Positions 53,384 to 62,800 of a stretch of 64,000 nt of DNA are shown one piece after another. The position numbers were made by a program, and so were the translations under genes. Origin of the DNA: SIG714 sp964638675. GTDB taxonomy: Bacteria; Bacillota; Clostridia; Oscillospirales; CAG-272. Location: assembly GCA_964638675.1 (NCBI GenBank), contig CAZXAU010000002.1, positions 62,001-126,000 of the forward strand, in the 5' to 3' direction. Under the pieces are notes generated by a model that was not told the origin of the DNA, searched no databases, and worked only from the letters and a program-made list of their open reading frames with translations. Position 1 is the stretch's first letter; each line of letters begins with the position of its first letter.

Positions 53384-54148
53384 TTACATCTTGGAAAAGA
53401 AAAACAATGCTAATCCTACAGCGATTAAATTTCCAACGATATAAATTAACCACGGAAATTTTTTTGAGAATGTGTGACCAGATAACTTTGTAACAAACGA
53501 GAGCAAAAAAGCAATCACATTCATAAATACCGCACCCAAAACTGATATTACGAACCCAAGGTATACCGCATCGCTTTTTGCCATATTCGCAACAGTTTCC
53601 CCAACAACAGTGGTTGCAAATGAGAACGTTACAATAATACCTGCGAAAATTCCAAGAATTGAAATCAACTGCTGAGACAGACCTTTTGCTTGTTCCTGTG
53701 TTTTGGTAGCTGTGTCTTTAGCTTCCTTCAACAGTTCAAGCATTTTTTCTTCTTGTTTGATGTGTGTTTTAGCAATTAACTGCATCTTTTTAGTGTTTGA
53801 ATATCTTGTCGCCTCAAGTTCTATGTGATCGTACAGCTTATTGATTTTTTTATAGCATTCCTGATTTTCGGGATTTTCAGTATCATTATTGTACTCATTG
53901 GCTTCTGCACATAAAATGATTCCTTTTACGCCATCACGAAGAGAGTCAACATTATCTTGAATCAATGAGTCTATATATTTTGTCACATCAGAATATCTGT
54001 GTCTGCCTATACGGGAATATATTTCTTTGAATCGCATAAAGTAAGCGTCCGCTTCTTTACGCATCACATCCTCGTCGTTTTCAATTATGGAACAATGAAA
54101 TTCAAGATTTGTGGCGATATCTTTTAAAAGAGCGATCAGTTCTGTCAT
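53384..54148 (-). CDS. coiled-coil protein with three C-terminal membrane helices (candidate toxin)
   Basis: A 254-residue protein of no family I can name. Residues 1-165 are helical and highly charged, ending in a coiled-coil stretch (IKQEEKMLELLKEAKDTATK). Three hydrophobic helices follow (about 166-190, 197-220 and 230-250; GIFAGIIVTFSFATTVVG, YLGFVISVLGAVFMNVIAFL, LIYIVGNLIAVGLALFFF). The start overlaps the stop of the Panacea-domain gene by four bases, so the two are translationally coupled. Panacea antitoxins are known to pair with diverse toxins, including membrane-acting ones. I therefore infer a membrane-active toxin or abortive-infection effector, without direct evidence of toxicity. 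Confidence 0.72.
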   Translation of the reverse strand: MTELIALLKDIATNLEFHCSIIENDEDVMRKEADAYFMRFKEIYSRIGRHRYSDVTKYIDSLIQDNVDSLRDGVKGIILCAEANEYNNDTENPENQECYKKINKLYDHIELEATRYSNTKKMQLIAKTHIKQEEKMLELLKEAKDTATKTQEQAKGLSQQLISILGIFAGIIVTFSFATTVVGETVANMAKSDAVYLGFVISVLGAVFMNVIAFLLSFVTKLSGHTFSKKFPWLIYIVGNLIAVGLALFFFSKM

Positions 54149-54585
54149 GATTCAATTTCCAGTGGATCGTTATGCTTGAAATATTGAGCTATGCTGTTTG
54201 GGTAAATGATATTGCCCGGAACCGAATCTCTCCATGGAGTTTCCGAATGGGTCATACATACCAATCTCGATGTAGGAATTGAAGCACACTTTTCAACGAT
54301 AGTAGTGATTAATTTTTTCTCACGATCGACAATTGTAAAATCATCAGAAAGCATTCGGGACTTCAATGTGGCAGAGCCGTTAATGTTATATTCATAGTAA
54401 ACTACCGGAACAACAGGACCATATTGCCAGCTATAAATATCATCAGAAAAAGCCGCTTTACCGAAATTTTTGTAGAAATACCCTTGAATGTAATAAAGTA
54501 CTTTTTGCAACTTTAAATTTGTAACAGGAGCATTTCGTTTTTCGAACAATGAAATTACATAATTTGATAAATCAATGACATTCAA
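54145..54585 (-). CDS. Panacea-domain (DUF4065, SocA/GepA-like) protein, candidate antitoxin
   Basis: A 146-residue protein with the Panacea pattern: VIDLSNYVISLFEKRN at the start, then VTNLKLQKVLYYIQGYFYKN, YSWQYGPVVPVVYYEY and TPWRDSVPG. The domain is a promiscuous toxin-neutralising fold in the PanAT type of toxin-antitoxin systems and also occurs in phage-related SocA/GepA proteins. The frame is open upstream to 54675, but only the TTG at 54585 has a proper ribosome binding site (AAAGGAGG, seven bases away), and the longer version would run into the promoter. Antitoxin first, overlapping partner second is the usual order. Confidence 0.85.
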   Translation of the reverse strand: MNVIDLSNYVISLFEKRNAPVTNLKLQKVLYYIQGYFYKNFGKAAFSDDIYSWQYGPVVPVVYYEYNINGSATLKSRMLSDDFTIVDREKKLITTIVEKCASIPTSRLVCMTHSETPWRDSVPGNIIYPNSIAQYFKHNDPLEIES

Positions 54586-54627
54586 GTCTAATCCTCCTTT
54601 CGTATTTCGTATCATTTTGAGTGTATT

Positions 54628-54656
54628 ATTATAACATAGGCTCTTAAAAAAATCAA
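54628..54656 (-). promoter_or_regulatory. promoter of the Panacea pair
   Basis: Leftward TTGATT, a 17-base spacer and TATAAT with a TGT extension. Just downstream, ATACGAAATACGAAA is a short direct repeat that could be an operator for autoregulation. Confidence 0.83.
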
Positions 54657-54783
54657 GTATTTTCAAAAAAAACACCTCTTAAAAATTTTTTATACTGTTA
54701 TATATTGTTTTTAACAATATAATATACATTATATCCATTTGCATTTTGTTTTCGTTTAGTAATATTTTCAATGCAAAGGGAAT

Positions 54784-54812
54784 AAAAAAGAGTCAGAGCA
54801 TAAAACTCTGAC
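54784..54812 (-). terminator. terminator downstream of the IS200-type element
   Basis: Leftward, GTCAGAG pairs with CTCTGAC across a 7-base loop and is followed by TCTTTTTTATT. Confidence 0.8.
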
Positions 54813-54859
54813 CCATAGAACATAGTCGATCGTGAAATTTATTAAAATCGCTGTTAAAT

Positions 54860-55620
54860 ATCAAATCATAACCACCCGTCATACGGGTGGTTTGCACAAG
54901 GGCTAAAAACCCAATACTACCGGCCAGCGACTCAAGTCGCTGGCTTTCGCATGCTCAAGCCTATTGCCCTTGCCATCTTTGCCGTCCTTCAAAGGGCGTT
55001 CGTATTACTTGCTACCCTTAAAAGGGTCTTCGTACTCCTTGACGCTCAACTTGTCAAGGGCGATATCATGTTTCTCTTGGTCTTCTGTGTATTTCCTTAT
55101 GGTACTCTCATTTATCCATACCGTTGATGCATAGTATACTTCTGTCCGGAAGTGTCGATTTCCGAATTTGTATTTCAAATTTGCATGTTTGTCGAACATC
55201 ATCAGTGCACTTTTTCCTTTTAAAATCCCATAAAGCTTGACACGCTCATTTCCGGTAGTATACTTATCAGTAGGTGCACATGGTCGGACATCATATGTCC
55301 CTCAAGTATTTCTACGCCTTTATATTTGCACAGAGTCCAGATTATCTCTTGCGAATCTGCGCGGTACTGATTGTATATGATTTTCCTTCTGTACTTCGGT
55401 ACAAACACTATGTGGTACTTACAAACCCACTTGGTATGGGATAAACTATTTGTTTGGTTTGTCATTCTTTCTCCTTTCGCTGTGCAATAAGCTTCAGCTT
55501 CTTATTGTACCACGCTTGGAGATTTTTTGGTTTAACCTTTTGTTTCCCATCCACGCAGTGGGTGCTTAGCACAGCGGGTGGTTCTCTGCTTCGCACTTTG
55601 TGCTCAACTGCCTAAAAAAA
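54860..55620 (-). mobile_element. IS200/IS605-family element, degenerate
   Basis: The element holds a frameshifted TnpA gene and hairpin-bearing ends as expected for this family. A 10-base-pair hairpin with a three-base loop lies at 54870-54892 (AACCACCCGT/ACGGGTGGTT), and a second hairpin (GCCAGCGACT/AGTCGCTGGC) lies near 54924-54945. On the other side, 55575-55595 again contains ACCACCCG in leftward reading. Exact ends cannot be set by eye. No TnpB gene is present. Confidence 0.72.
55005..55465 (-). pseudogene. tnpA: IS200-type transposase TnpA, frameshifted
   Basis: Two open pieces together make a full Y1-type HUH transposase of about 150 residues. Piece one reads WVCKYHIVFVPKYRRKIIYN and HMMSDHVHLLISI, with the HUH metal site His-Val-His. 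Piece two reads MFDKHANLKYKFGNRHFRTE followed by VYYASTV, with the catalytic Tyr region, and ends KYEDPFKGSK-like (here EYEDPFKGSK). Between them (about 55203-55220) one T appears to be missing from a T/A-rich run, putting SSFMGF out of frame with the following GKSAL part. Either the gene is decayed or there is a sequencing error in a homopolymer. Confidence 0.85.
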
Positions 55621-55646
55621 CCATCGTTTTCGCTATTGAAAACGAT
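55614..55646 (-). terminator. terminator of the 55694 gene
   Basis: Leftward ATCGTTTTC, a 6-base loop and GAAAACGAT, then GG and seven T. T runs on both sides make it bidirectional. Confidence 0.85.
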
Positions 55647-55693
55647 ATTTTTTTGACAGGTTGAACCCCATCTTGCAGAAGATGAGTTAAAAA

Positions 55694-56281
55694 TCAGTTT
55701 TGATTGCTTTGTTTTTTCTTTTCGATGATTTTTTCAATGCCAACTCCGTAAATGTCTGCAAATGTTTCTACAAATGCAATCATTCCCTCTCTACTTATAT
55801 CGGAATACTTAAAATCATATAATATGTCTACTATTCTTTCATTCGATGGTTCGATAAAATTACGATTGGGATAATATTCATCATGCAAACCTCTTACTAA
55901 AGAAAGAATAAGATAGTATGCAAATAGCTCGTTGGGTGAATTATAAATATTACTTGCATCGTTAACTACCAAAAAAGGTTTTAGAGTTATAATCCAAAAA
56001 GCCGTAATTGCAACTTTTTTATGCTCGCAAATCTTATCAGTCTTATGATAAAACTCATAATAAGCTTTTCTTTTATCGACTCTTCGAATTACTTCTACTA
56101 AATTTCTTTTATGAATAAAATAATCTTTCCCCTCAACAAGATCAGGTGCATTTTCTTGGAGAAAATTTCCCCATGCAATTGTAATCTCATTGATTCTCTT
56201 GTTTATTTTAAATAGCGATAATTCTTTATATCCACCATTATATTTATCTTCTTGCATATCTACTTTCTCATCAGTACCCAT
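55694..56281 (-). CDS. hypothetical protein, second of a coupled pair
   Basis: I do not recognise this 195-residue soluble protein. It is rich in Lys, Tyr and Asn, lacks a signal peptide, and looks mostly helical (for example SPNELFAYYLILSLVRGL, SREGMIAFVETFADIYGVGI). It contains no nuclease or nucleotide-binding motif that I can see. Its start overlaps the stop of the upstream gene by one base (TAATG), so translation is coupled. Base composition is lower in G+C than the chromosomal genes to the left, in line with transferred DNA. It has its own terminator. Confidence 0.72.
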   Translation of the reverse strand: MGTDEKVDMQEDKYNGGYKELSLFKINKRINEITIAWGNFLQENAPDLVEGKDYFIHKRNLVEVIRRVDKRKAYYEFYHKTDKICEHKKVAITAFWIITLKPFLVVNDASNIYNSPNELFAYYLILSLVRGLHDEYYPNRNFIEPSNERIVDILYDFKYSDISREGMIAFVETFADIYGVGIEKIIEKKKQSNQN

Positions 56282-56610
56282 TATAGAACATCATATCCTT
56301 TCTCATCTGGCAAAGAATCAACTAAACAAACATTTTTCTGCATTCTAGAAATAGATCCATTCTTTATAACCGTATGGAAACCGTGGTTTGATAGAGGTTC
56401 ATTTCCAAAGTTCTCGGCTACCATTATATCACGTGAGATAAGCTTATGATCTGCAGGCGACACAAAAACACTTCTATCTTCTTTAGTCTTTTTCTTTACA
56501 CATGTTTCGTATATCAAAATAGATATACCAGCACCAAGCAACAACACCAAATAGATTATTAAATAAAACGTAGCCGTATTGCTGTTTATTAATTCAGATA
56601 AATTCTCCAT
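56281..56610 (-). CDS. small membrane-anchored protein, first of a coupled pair
   Basis: A 109-residue protein with one N-terminal transmembrane helix (about 16-34, YLIIYLVLLLGAGISILIY) followed by a basic patch (KKKTKED) and a soluble part of about 65 residues inside the cell. No known domain is recognised. The ATG has AAGGGA upstream. It overlaps the next gene by one base. A membrane anchor coupled to a soluble helical partner resembles the layout of some two-gene phage-defence or superinfection-exclusion modules; this is only an analogy. Confidence 0.7.
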   Translation of the reverse strand: MENLSELINSNTATFYLIIYLVLLLGAGISILIYETCVKKKTKEDRSVFVSPADHKLISRDIMVAENFGNEPLSNHGFHTVIKNGSISRMQKNVCLVDSLPDEKGYDVL

Positions 56611-56701
56611 ATAATAATCCCTTCTAACGATTCCATTAACACATTCTATATTTCTATATAAGTTTCATAACTATTATTACAATTCTTTAATATTTTATGC
56701 T

Positions 56702-57199
56702 TTATACACATCCCGCGCTATCAGGTAAAGCTCCTATTGGCTTAGTCTTTGCAGGTGGTTGGGAATCATCTTCTTTTTTTTCTTTTTTGGTCCTTTTCTT
56801 AAAGTCAACTAGCATTGCTACAACAACTTCTATTCCCTCTACGATTATTGGTACAAACATAAGTGTTGGCAACATAAGTTCCAACTTCGAATATTCTGTA
56901 ACGCTTTTTATAGAATCCCGATAGGATAACATATAGTAGTAAAGAGATCCGAATGACAAAACAAAAACAGAAACAATCGCCATGTATGTTTCTATAGTCA
57001 CTCGCATTCCCATTTTTTCGTGTTCTCGTAAAAAATCGAAATACCCATACAACAAAACTACCGATTGGATTAACAGAAGTTCGTGTAAAGTTCCTGTGGG
57101 GTTATGTAGTTCCATTAATATGGTTATTATGGGGACACATAACATTAGAAAAAAGTGCAGAATAGCCGAAGGAAAAGAGTTAAACATATTACGTCTCAT
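56702..57199 (-). CDS. four-helix membrane protein of unknown function
   Basis: A 165-residue integral membrane protein with four hydrophobic segments (about 8-28, 38-55, 70-92 and 105-128) and a charged cytoplasmic tail (KKRTKKEKKEDD) ending in PDSAGCV. No family is recognised. The start is uncertain: the ATG at 57199 has only a distant AAGGGA, and Met5 is an alternative. A strong promoter lies 260 bases upstream, leaving a long leader. It is encoded between the lysis genes and the hypothetical pair, the typical place for prophage accessory genes. Confidence 0.65.
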   Translation of the reverse strand: MRRNMFNSFPSAILHFFLMLCVPIITILMELHNPTGTLHELLLIQSVVLLYGYFDFLREHEKMGMRVTIETYMAIVSVFVLSFGSLYYYMLSYRDSIKSVTEYSKLELMLPTLMFVPIIVEGIEVVVAMLVDFKKRTKKEKKEDDSQPPAKTKPIGALPDSAGCV

Positions 57200-57459
57200 C
57201 TGTATACAACTTGTCCCTTCTAAAAATCCTAAACTATCAAATTACATTAATACTTCACCTAAAAATATAATCTGATATGTTTATTGAAAGAATATGTGGT
57301 AGAATTAAGTCTAGAACAAGAAGGTTTAAAGTCAACCAAAACATGACGCTCGATGGCCAAAAGGGAGCACAGATCAAATAATCCTCATGCGTATCAATCA
57401 TCAGACATGTAATAGATGCACTTATCCCCATATAAACATGCTTGTCCACATATGCGTAC

Positions 57460-57488
57460 ATAATACCACACTTATTAATTTTTGTCAA
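57460..57488 (-). promoter_or_regulatory. promoter ahead of the membrane-protein gene
   Basis: Leftward TTGACA (57488-57483), a 17-base spacer and TATTAT (57465-57460). The leader of about 250 bases (57200-57453) holds no convincing gene. Confidence 0.8.
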
Positions 57489-57527
57489 GACCTTTTAAGA
57501 GGCATGACAAAGAACAGTATTCTGAAA

Positions 57528-57588
57528 TAAAAAAACACCGACAGGGCGTTTTGCACAATTGTTGGCATAACATTCGACCTTGTCGGTG
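57528..57588 (-). terminator. terminator of the prophage lysis module
   Basis: Leftward CACCGACAAGG and CCCTGTCGGTG pair with a long loop and are followed by seven T. The outer arms and part of the loop recur in inverted orientation at 53221-53261. Confidence 0.85.
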
Positions 57589-57607
57589 CTCTTATTTAAC
57601 TTTCTAT

Positions 57608-58456
57608 TTATTTGATATTTAACAGCCAGCTTATCAATTTAACGATGTATTTTATAAAGGAAGAAATGATTCCTGTTTTTTCTGACTCTTTGCCGACGTT
57701 GTCTGTAGTGGCATCACCTGTCGGTTCAGGAACATGATTATTCAAATCTATGTTTTCGATTTCTTCTGTATTTCCAGTTACATCCTTAGCATCTATATCG
57801 TCAACATCTTCGATGTCTTTTTCCTCGTCCGAATTGTCAATAATATCTGATGTATTGTCTTCGAAATCATCCGTTTTTTCCTCATCCGGCTTTGGAGTGA
57901 CATCTGCTGTGTAGTCTACAAAAGGCAACTTTCCATGTTTGCACCATGTCCTCGTATTGTATCCGACCTTTGTGCCAATGTTGCCTACAGCGGTGATCTG
58001 CACGCCGTTCGCCCATATCGGGGTACACTCGATTGCAAGACCGTCACCGATATATACGCCGCAATGACCTTGCATCCACAGATACTCACCGGGGATAATG
58101 TCATGAAAATTGTCCGTCAGATCTGTGCAAATATCTCTCATTCCTTCAGTACCGAGATCCTTGACGACATTGTCATCAATTATGCAACCGCCGTAGTTAT
58201 GATTCTTATCCGCACACCACCCCCACGCAACGGCTTTAACAAGGCAGACGCAATCGAATCCAAAGACATTACCGTCTTTCACGGCGTCGTCTATCATTTT
58301 GGCTCTGTCTGATTTTGCGTTGTAGCTGTACCATGATTTATACCGTTTTGCTGTTGACTCATTGAGTGGAGCGCCGACTGCTCCAAGCACATACAGCGTT
58401 TTATAGTTATTTGCAATATCAGTCAGTTTGCTTATAAATTCACTTGCTTTCAACAT
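57608..58456 (-). CDS. phage endolysin, NlpC/P60-type
   Basis: A 282-residue cell-wall hydrolase for host lysis. The catalytic Cys is in FGFDCVCLVKAVAWGW (about 69) and the His in GHCGVYIGDGLAIE (about 130). A very acidic linker follows (about 195-255, rich in Asp and Glu), and the protein ends in an amphipathic or hydrophobic segment (SSFIKYIVKLISWLL). That tail might tether the enzyme to the membrane, which is unusual for endolysins. I choose the ATG at 58456 (MLKASEF); upstream ATGs lie too near the AAAGGA site. The gene overlaps the holin gene by 17 bases. Confidence 0.87.
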   Translation of the reverse strand: MLKASEFISKLTDIANNYKTLYVLGAVGAPLNESTAKRYKSWYSYNAKSDRAKMIDDAVKDGNVFGFDCVCLVKAVAWGWCADKNHNYGGCIIDDNVVKDLGTEGMRDICTDLTDNFHDIIPGEYLWMQGHCGVYIGDGLAIECTPIWANGVQITAVGNIGTKVGYNTRTWCKHGKLPFVDYTADVTPKPDEEKTDDFEDNTSDIIDNSDEEKDIEDVDDIDAKDVTGNTEEIENIDLNNHVPEPTGDATTDNVGKESEKTGIISSFIKYIVKLISWLLNIK

Positions 58457-58775
58457 TACTATCATCATCCTTTCTTTCTCCTGCTTTTTCAAGCAGTTTT
58501 TTTATTTCGTCCTCAGTAATTTTCCCGTCCTCAAGTGCATCAAGCACTGCTGTTCCGATCTGGGCAAAATGGGTCCAGTCATTATTTTCCCATGCCGCAA
58601 GACAGGATGTCAAGGCCAAAGCAATGAGCGAGAGTATCTGATACCATGATGCAGAAGCGAAGGAAGATGATCCGATTACTGCTACAGCCTGATTGATTAT
58701 TGCGACAACAAGAGATACTGTGCGCCACACAGTCCCTCTGTCGGTTGATTTGATTTTATTTATGATTCTTTTCAT
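58440..58775 (-). CDS. phage holin
   Basis: A 111-residue small membrane protein that forms the lysis hole. After a basic N-terminus come TVWRTVSLVVAIINQAVAVI and YQILSLIALALTSCLAAW, two membrane helices separated by a short turn, then WENNDWTHFAQIGTAVLD and a charged tail. This layout is typical of the LLH/phi-LC3 class of holins in Gram-positive phages. It directly precedes and overlaps the endolysin gene, the standard lysis cassette order. Confidence 0.87.
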   Translation of the reverse strand: MKRIINKIKSTDRGTVWRTVSLVVAIINQAVAVIGSSSFASASWYQILSLIALALTSCLAAWENNDWTHFAQIGTAVLDALEDGKITEDEIKKLLEKAGERKDDDSNVESK

Positions 58776-58791
58776 CGATTATGTACCTCCA

Positions 58792-59058
58792 TCAATTCTT
58801 ATGTCGATTTTCAAGCTCGGATATACGACGGTTAGCGGCTTCGATCTTTTCTTCGATAACGGGTATGCGTGTAGCAAAATCATTGTGCATACGTACTTCC
58901 CGTGTAAGCTCGCTTATTTTTTCATTTGCAATTCCTTGTGTGGTCTTCATATCATTTTGCATTTTATCATTCGATCGATTATTTGTGATTATAACTCCAA
59001 CCAAAGAGAAAATGCCTACAACAATTGACGTTCCTGCCGCAATTAATGCTTCTATCAT
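58792..59058 (-). CDS. XhlA-like small phage membrane protein
   Basis: An 88-residue protein with one N-terminal membrane helix (about 6-27, IAAGTSIVVGIFSLVGVI) and a coiled-coil rest (KISELTREVRMHNDFATRIP, EEKIEAANRRISELE). This matches the XhlA/hemolysin-XhlA type that sits before the holin in many Firmicutes prophages and assists lysis. It is separated by 16 bases from the holin gene. Confidence 0.78.
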   Translation of the reverse strand: MIEALIAAGTSIVVGIFSLVGVIITNNRSNDKMQNDMKTTQGIANEKISELTREVRMHNDFATRIPVIEEKIEAANRRISELENRHKN

Positions 59059-59829
59059 TTATTTCACCCCCTCCCATGTACCCATAGATTGTAAGATGCC
59101 AATTAAAATATCGGAACAGTATTCCGCGGGGATCTTCATGCCATAAAATACAGAACCAACCTCTGTAATACTATTCATTGAAAGCACCCAATTTTTAAGG
59201 CTGTTAAAATAAGTCGTATGATATGTTTTGAACGCAGTAGCTGAATTTGCAATAGCCACAATATCCTCTGCGCTGTAGTATTCGCAAAGTTTATTAGAAG
59301 CGTGATAAGGAATTTGTGTTTCTCCGCTTGTAACCATTGTTGACAATGTGATCAGATTCAGCTGGTCTTCAATTTTCAGAGTAAAGTGTTGCGTCGAACC
59401 GTCAGACAGCGTTACATCGACACCGCCATAAATTGTGTTCCGACAATCAGCGCTTAATTTTTCAAGACATCGCTTCTTTACTTCCTGTAATGTAGCATCT
59501 TCCGGTGATTCTTCTTTGGTAGGTTCTTCTTCCCATTTCGGGGTGCCCCCATCGTCCGGAACTGTTGCATTAAGACCAAGCAGAATTTTCAGCTCTTCAT
59601 ATTCATCTTCTGTAATATCTGCAACAGCAACTTCATCATAAGTGCCTTCTGAAAAATTCTTTGCACCTGCAATATGCAAAATAGTTGACATATCGGACGA
59701 AACAATGCCCATTGCTTCCGCAATATCACAAAGTGCAATTCTGCCGCGAATATCTTGATTGACCCATGCAGGATTTGAAATTACATCGACAATATTATCG
59801 CCGGATATTAATTTGTAATAGTTGTTCAT
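59059..59829 (-). CDS. phage tail-associated protein of unknown role
   Basis: A 256-residue protein that I cannot place firmly. Residues about 1-90 are variable (start MNNYYKLISGDNIVDVISNP). The rest has the pattern of short accessory proteins that follow tail-fibre genes (LKIEDQLNLITLSTMVTSGE, CRNTIYGGVDVTLSDGSTQHF, YHASNKLCEYYSAEDIV), reminiscent of DUF4376-like proteins. It lies between the giant host-recognition gene (20 bases away) and the XhlA-like gene (no gap), so it is probably transcribed with the tail module. Confidence 0.72.
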   Translation of the reverse strand: MNNYYKLISGDNIVDVISNPAWVNQDIRGRIALCDIAEAMGIVSSDMSTILHIAGAKNFSEGTYDEVAVADITEDEYEELKILLGLNATVPDDGGTPKWEEEPTKEESPEDATLQEVKKRCLEKLSADCRNTIYGGVDVTLSDGSTQHFTLKIEDQLNLITLSTMVTSGETQIPYHASNKLCEYYSAEDIVAIANSATAFKTYHTTYFNSLKNWVLSMNSITEVGSVFYGMKIPAEYCSDILIGILQSMGTWEGVK

Positions 59830-59849
59830 TCAGTCACCTCATTTATTGT

Positions 59850-62800
59850 TTAGATACAGAATCCGAAGCACACACCAAGCTTATCATAGACATGATTTGT
59901 CCCGATGGAGCCCGTATTGTTGACGCAGTGGAAGTTTCTATCAAGGTTTGTAACCGGAGAACGCAAGTGCCAGCCGCTTGCAGCTCCTACACCATCATCC
60001 AATTTTTTCACTCTCGAAGCATCGGTTGTGAAATACGTAATCGTGCCTTCGCTTTCTAAACCAAGTCCATTACTTGCAGCATATGATGTGCTGACCTCTC
60101 TGGCAGAAGGAATGAAGATGTAATCTTCGGCAGGAGGTTCAGTCAATGCATGTGAGTACTTGCCATCCGTAGATTTTACTTCGATTTTCTGTGCAAGAGC
60201 TTTCCATTGTAACGGCAAGCCGTTATAAACTCTTGTATTTAACCACTGACGTATGTCCGTAGCTTTCCAACCACCTGTATTGTAAACACTGTCAATGCTG
60301 ATTGAACGAGTGATGAACAACAAATCCTTCGCTAAGAAGCAACAGTTGACCCACTTTCCTTCAGGAGTCTTGAATAAACGGAATGTGCTACCAAGCGGAG
60401 CCGAAGAACTCTGAATGCCGGAAGCTTTCATTGTAACTACTTCTCTCGTCCAAGAGGCAATATCCTTACAAATTGCATCACCCAAATCGTCCATCCACAG
60501 TTTTGCCCAATAGATCGTTCCCTTGCCGTAGCTGTCAGTATAACCGTCACTCCAGATGTTTGCACCAAATGTCAACGGAGCATCACAAATTGAAGAAAGT
60601 GTGTTTTTAAGAGTAGAGGAAGTCTGTGTCAATCCCGCTGTGTTAGATGCGTAAATATATAAATTGCTGTCTCCTTTGTGCTTACGGATAACAACAAGCT
60701 CACGCTTATTAACGTCTGAAACTACAACATTTGAAGAGGCACCGTATTTTATATTTCCGCCATTGTTATTCCGAAGCAGGAACCCCTTGTTGTTTTCACC
60801 GCAAGCCACAAGCGAAGAATTTGCATCGCTGTCAGTGAGCTTGAAGTCAACTGCAAGAACAAATGACTTGTCCTCGTCGAACAACTTGATATTTTCACCG
60901 TTGATCTGCGGAGTAATATATCTCGTTCCTTCAAATTCTTTGGGAGAATCAATACTTACAAGTTCATACGATTCCACATTGTTAAATGTGTAATCCTTCC
61001 CCATTATCAGGTCAAATTCATCGCCACTTGCAATCACATTGTTGTTAAGCCCTGTTCCGGACAGAACTCCTGTTTTTATAAGTGCCTTAAGCTGTACGGG
61101 TCTCATACTGCTCAGCGGTGTTCCTGCAGAAGGTGCTACAGATGAATCGTACTGCGCATATACATTTATATCAGATGATACAAATCCTGTAGATTTATCC
61201 CAACCGCTAAACAAGTAGTATGTAGCATATTGTTCATCAAGCGGATGTATCGGCACTTCACCTTGATACACAGCCGACTCGCCGTACTCAACATCAACAG
61301 CCTCACCAAGCGGCTGATCTCCGTTATACCACCTGACTTTATACGTTCTCGCTTCTTCAGCATAGTGTGCATAAAGCACTGTGTCTTCTATTATGAGTAT
61401 TTTACTTAAGTCCTCGATTGCTGCACCGTCGTTCGTCCACGACCATCCGTCGTGAGTGTATTGTTTGGCAATTGTCATAGGCTTCGTAGGAGCTGAAATC
61501 GGTGATACGGGAAGTTGTGTCGGGTCAACCGGAGCTGATCCTTGATCGACTCTCTGCGTGTTTAATACAGTGCCGTCATAATTTTTAAATGTAACCGTAT
61601 ATTTAGGCAAAATCGATCCATAGGTCAATTCAAGCTCCGGGAATTTCGCGGTGAGATTTACGAGATCATCAGTCGATATCACTGTCACATGAGCTGTTCC
61701 TGTCAAAACGAATGTGTCGGTATTGCCTCCGGTAGCGTCAATTCCCGATAGTTTCGCAAGCCTATTAAGCAATGCAGCGCTACTCATTGATTTGTCGCCC
61801 GTCCAATCAACACCTATGATTCTTCCCCTTGTAAGATTTGTTGCTTCCATGACAAGAGCTTTAGTATCTATCAGAGGACAGTTATCTATCCATACCGTCT
61901 GCAATTCTGTGTATGACATGTCGAATGTTTCAAGCTCGGTAAGGTCTCGTGCAATCAACTGTCGCAATGGATTGAGACAAGCTGTTTTTACAGGAGCCCT
62001 TCGTGCAAATGTAACACCCGTAATGCCTGATCCTGTAGTGTAGATTTCCTTCAACGCTTTAAGCGAAGAAAGGTCAAGACCTTGATTTAACTGCGGTAAT
62101 CCACGCAGGTCAATTTTCTCCATCATAATGTTGCTTCCGAATGATACACCACCGTTTTCGGAATTCATCGAAGTATTCGCATATTCTTCGGTGCCATCAC
62201 CGAGAATAAGTTGCTGTAATCTTTTTGCCGATGATATGTCAGCAAATTTAGAATACAATGCCGCAAACGAGCCTATGGACGAGATGTTTGAAGCTGAATA
62301 AATATATGTTTCAAGGTCGTTCAGCGAAGCACCTTCTGGCATTGCAATATCATACGACTGTCCTCGCATTGCTCGCACCTTTACAGTGCCGGCATTACCA
62401 TATTTAACAGTAACGTAAGTGGAGGCATACGGTACGATTCCGTTTATGTTTCCATATGGAGGCACTGCTTGTTCTCCGGCGGGAGCATTAGCACGGAGCG
62501 AAATACGGTCTGCCGTAGACACAGAACCTCCATACTTTGCAGACATGTACTGCTCTTGATATGTCTGAAACTGACGGAACTGATCTTCCTTTGTACCAAG
62601 CATCATTTTGATGTATCGGGACTCGCCCTTCTTGATATAGGGTGTAAAATATTTCCCCCACATATCTTCGATTACGAGTGCTTCAGGTCTTGCACTCTGA
62701 TATGTTTTCCATTTTGAAATAATCCGCTCGGCGTTCCATGCACCCGCTGCTTCACGGTCGAGGTACATTGCTTTAAGTTCATCGGCGAAACAGTCTTTCA

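Noticed and set aside
57255..57488. A 77-residue leftward open frame
   Set aside because: Its start lies in the -35 box of a strong promoter, and the next Met has no ribosome binding site.
59850..60130. Diversity-generating retroelement target at the C-terminus of the tail protein
   Set aside because: The DUF6273-like end resembles such targets, but no reverse transcriptase or template repeat is found downstream within the window.
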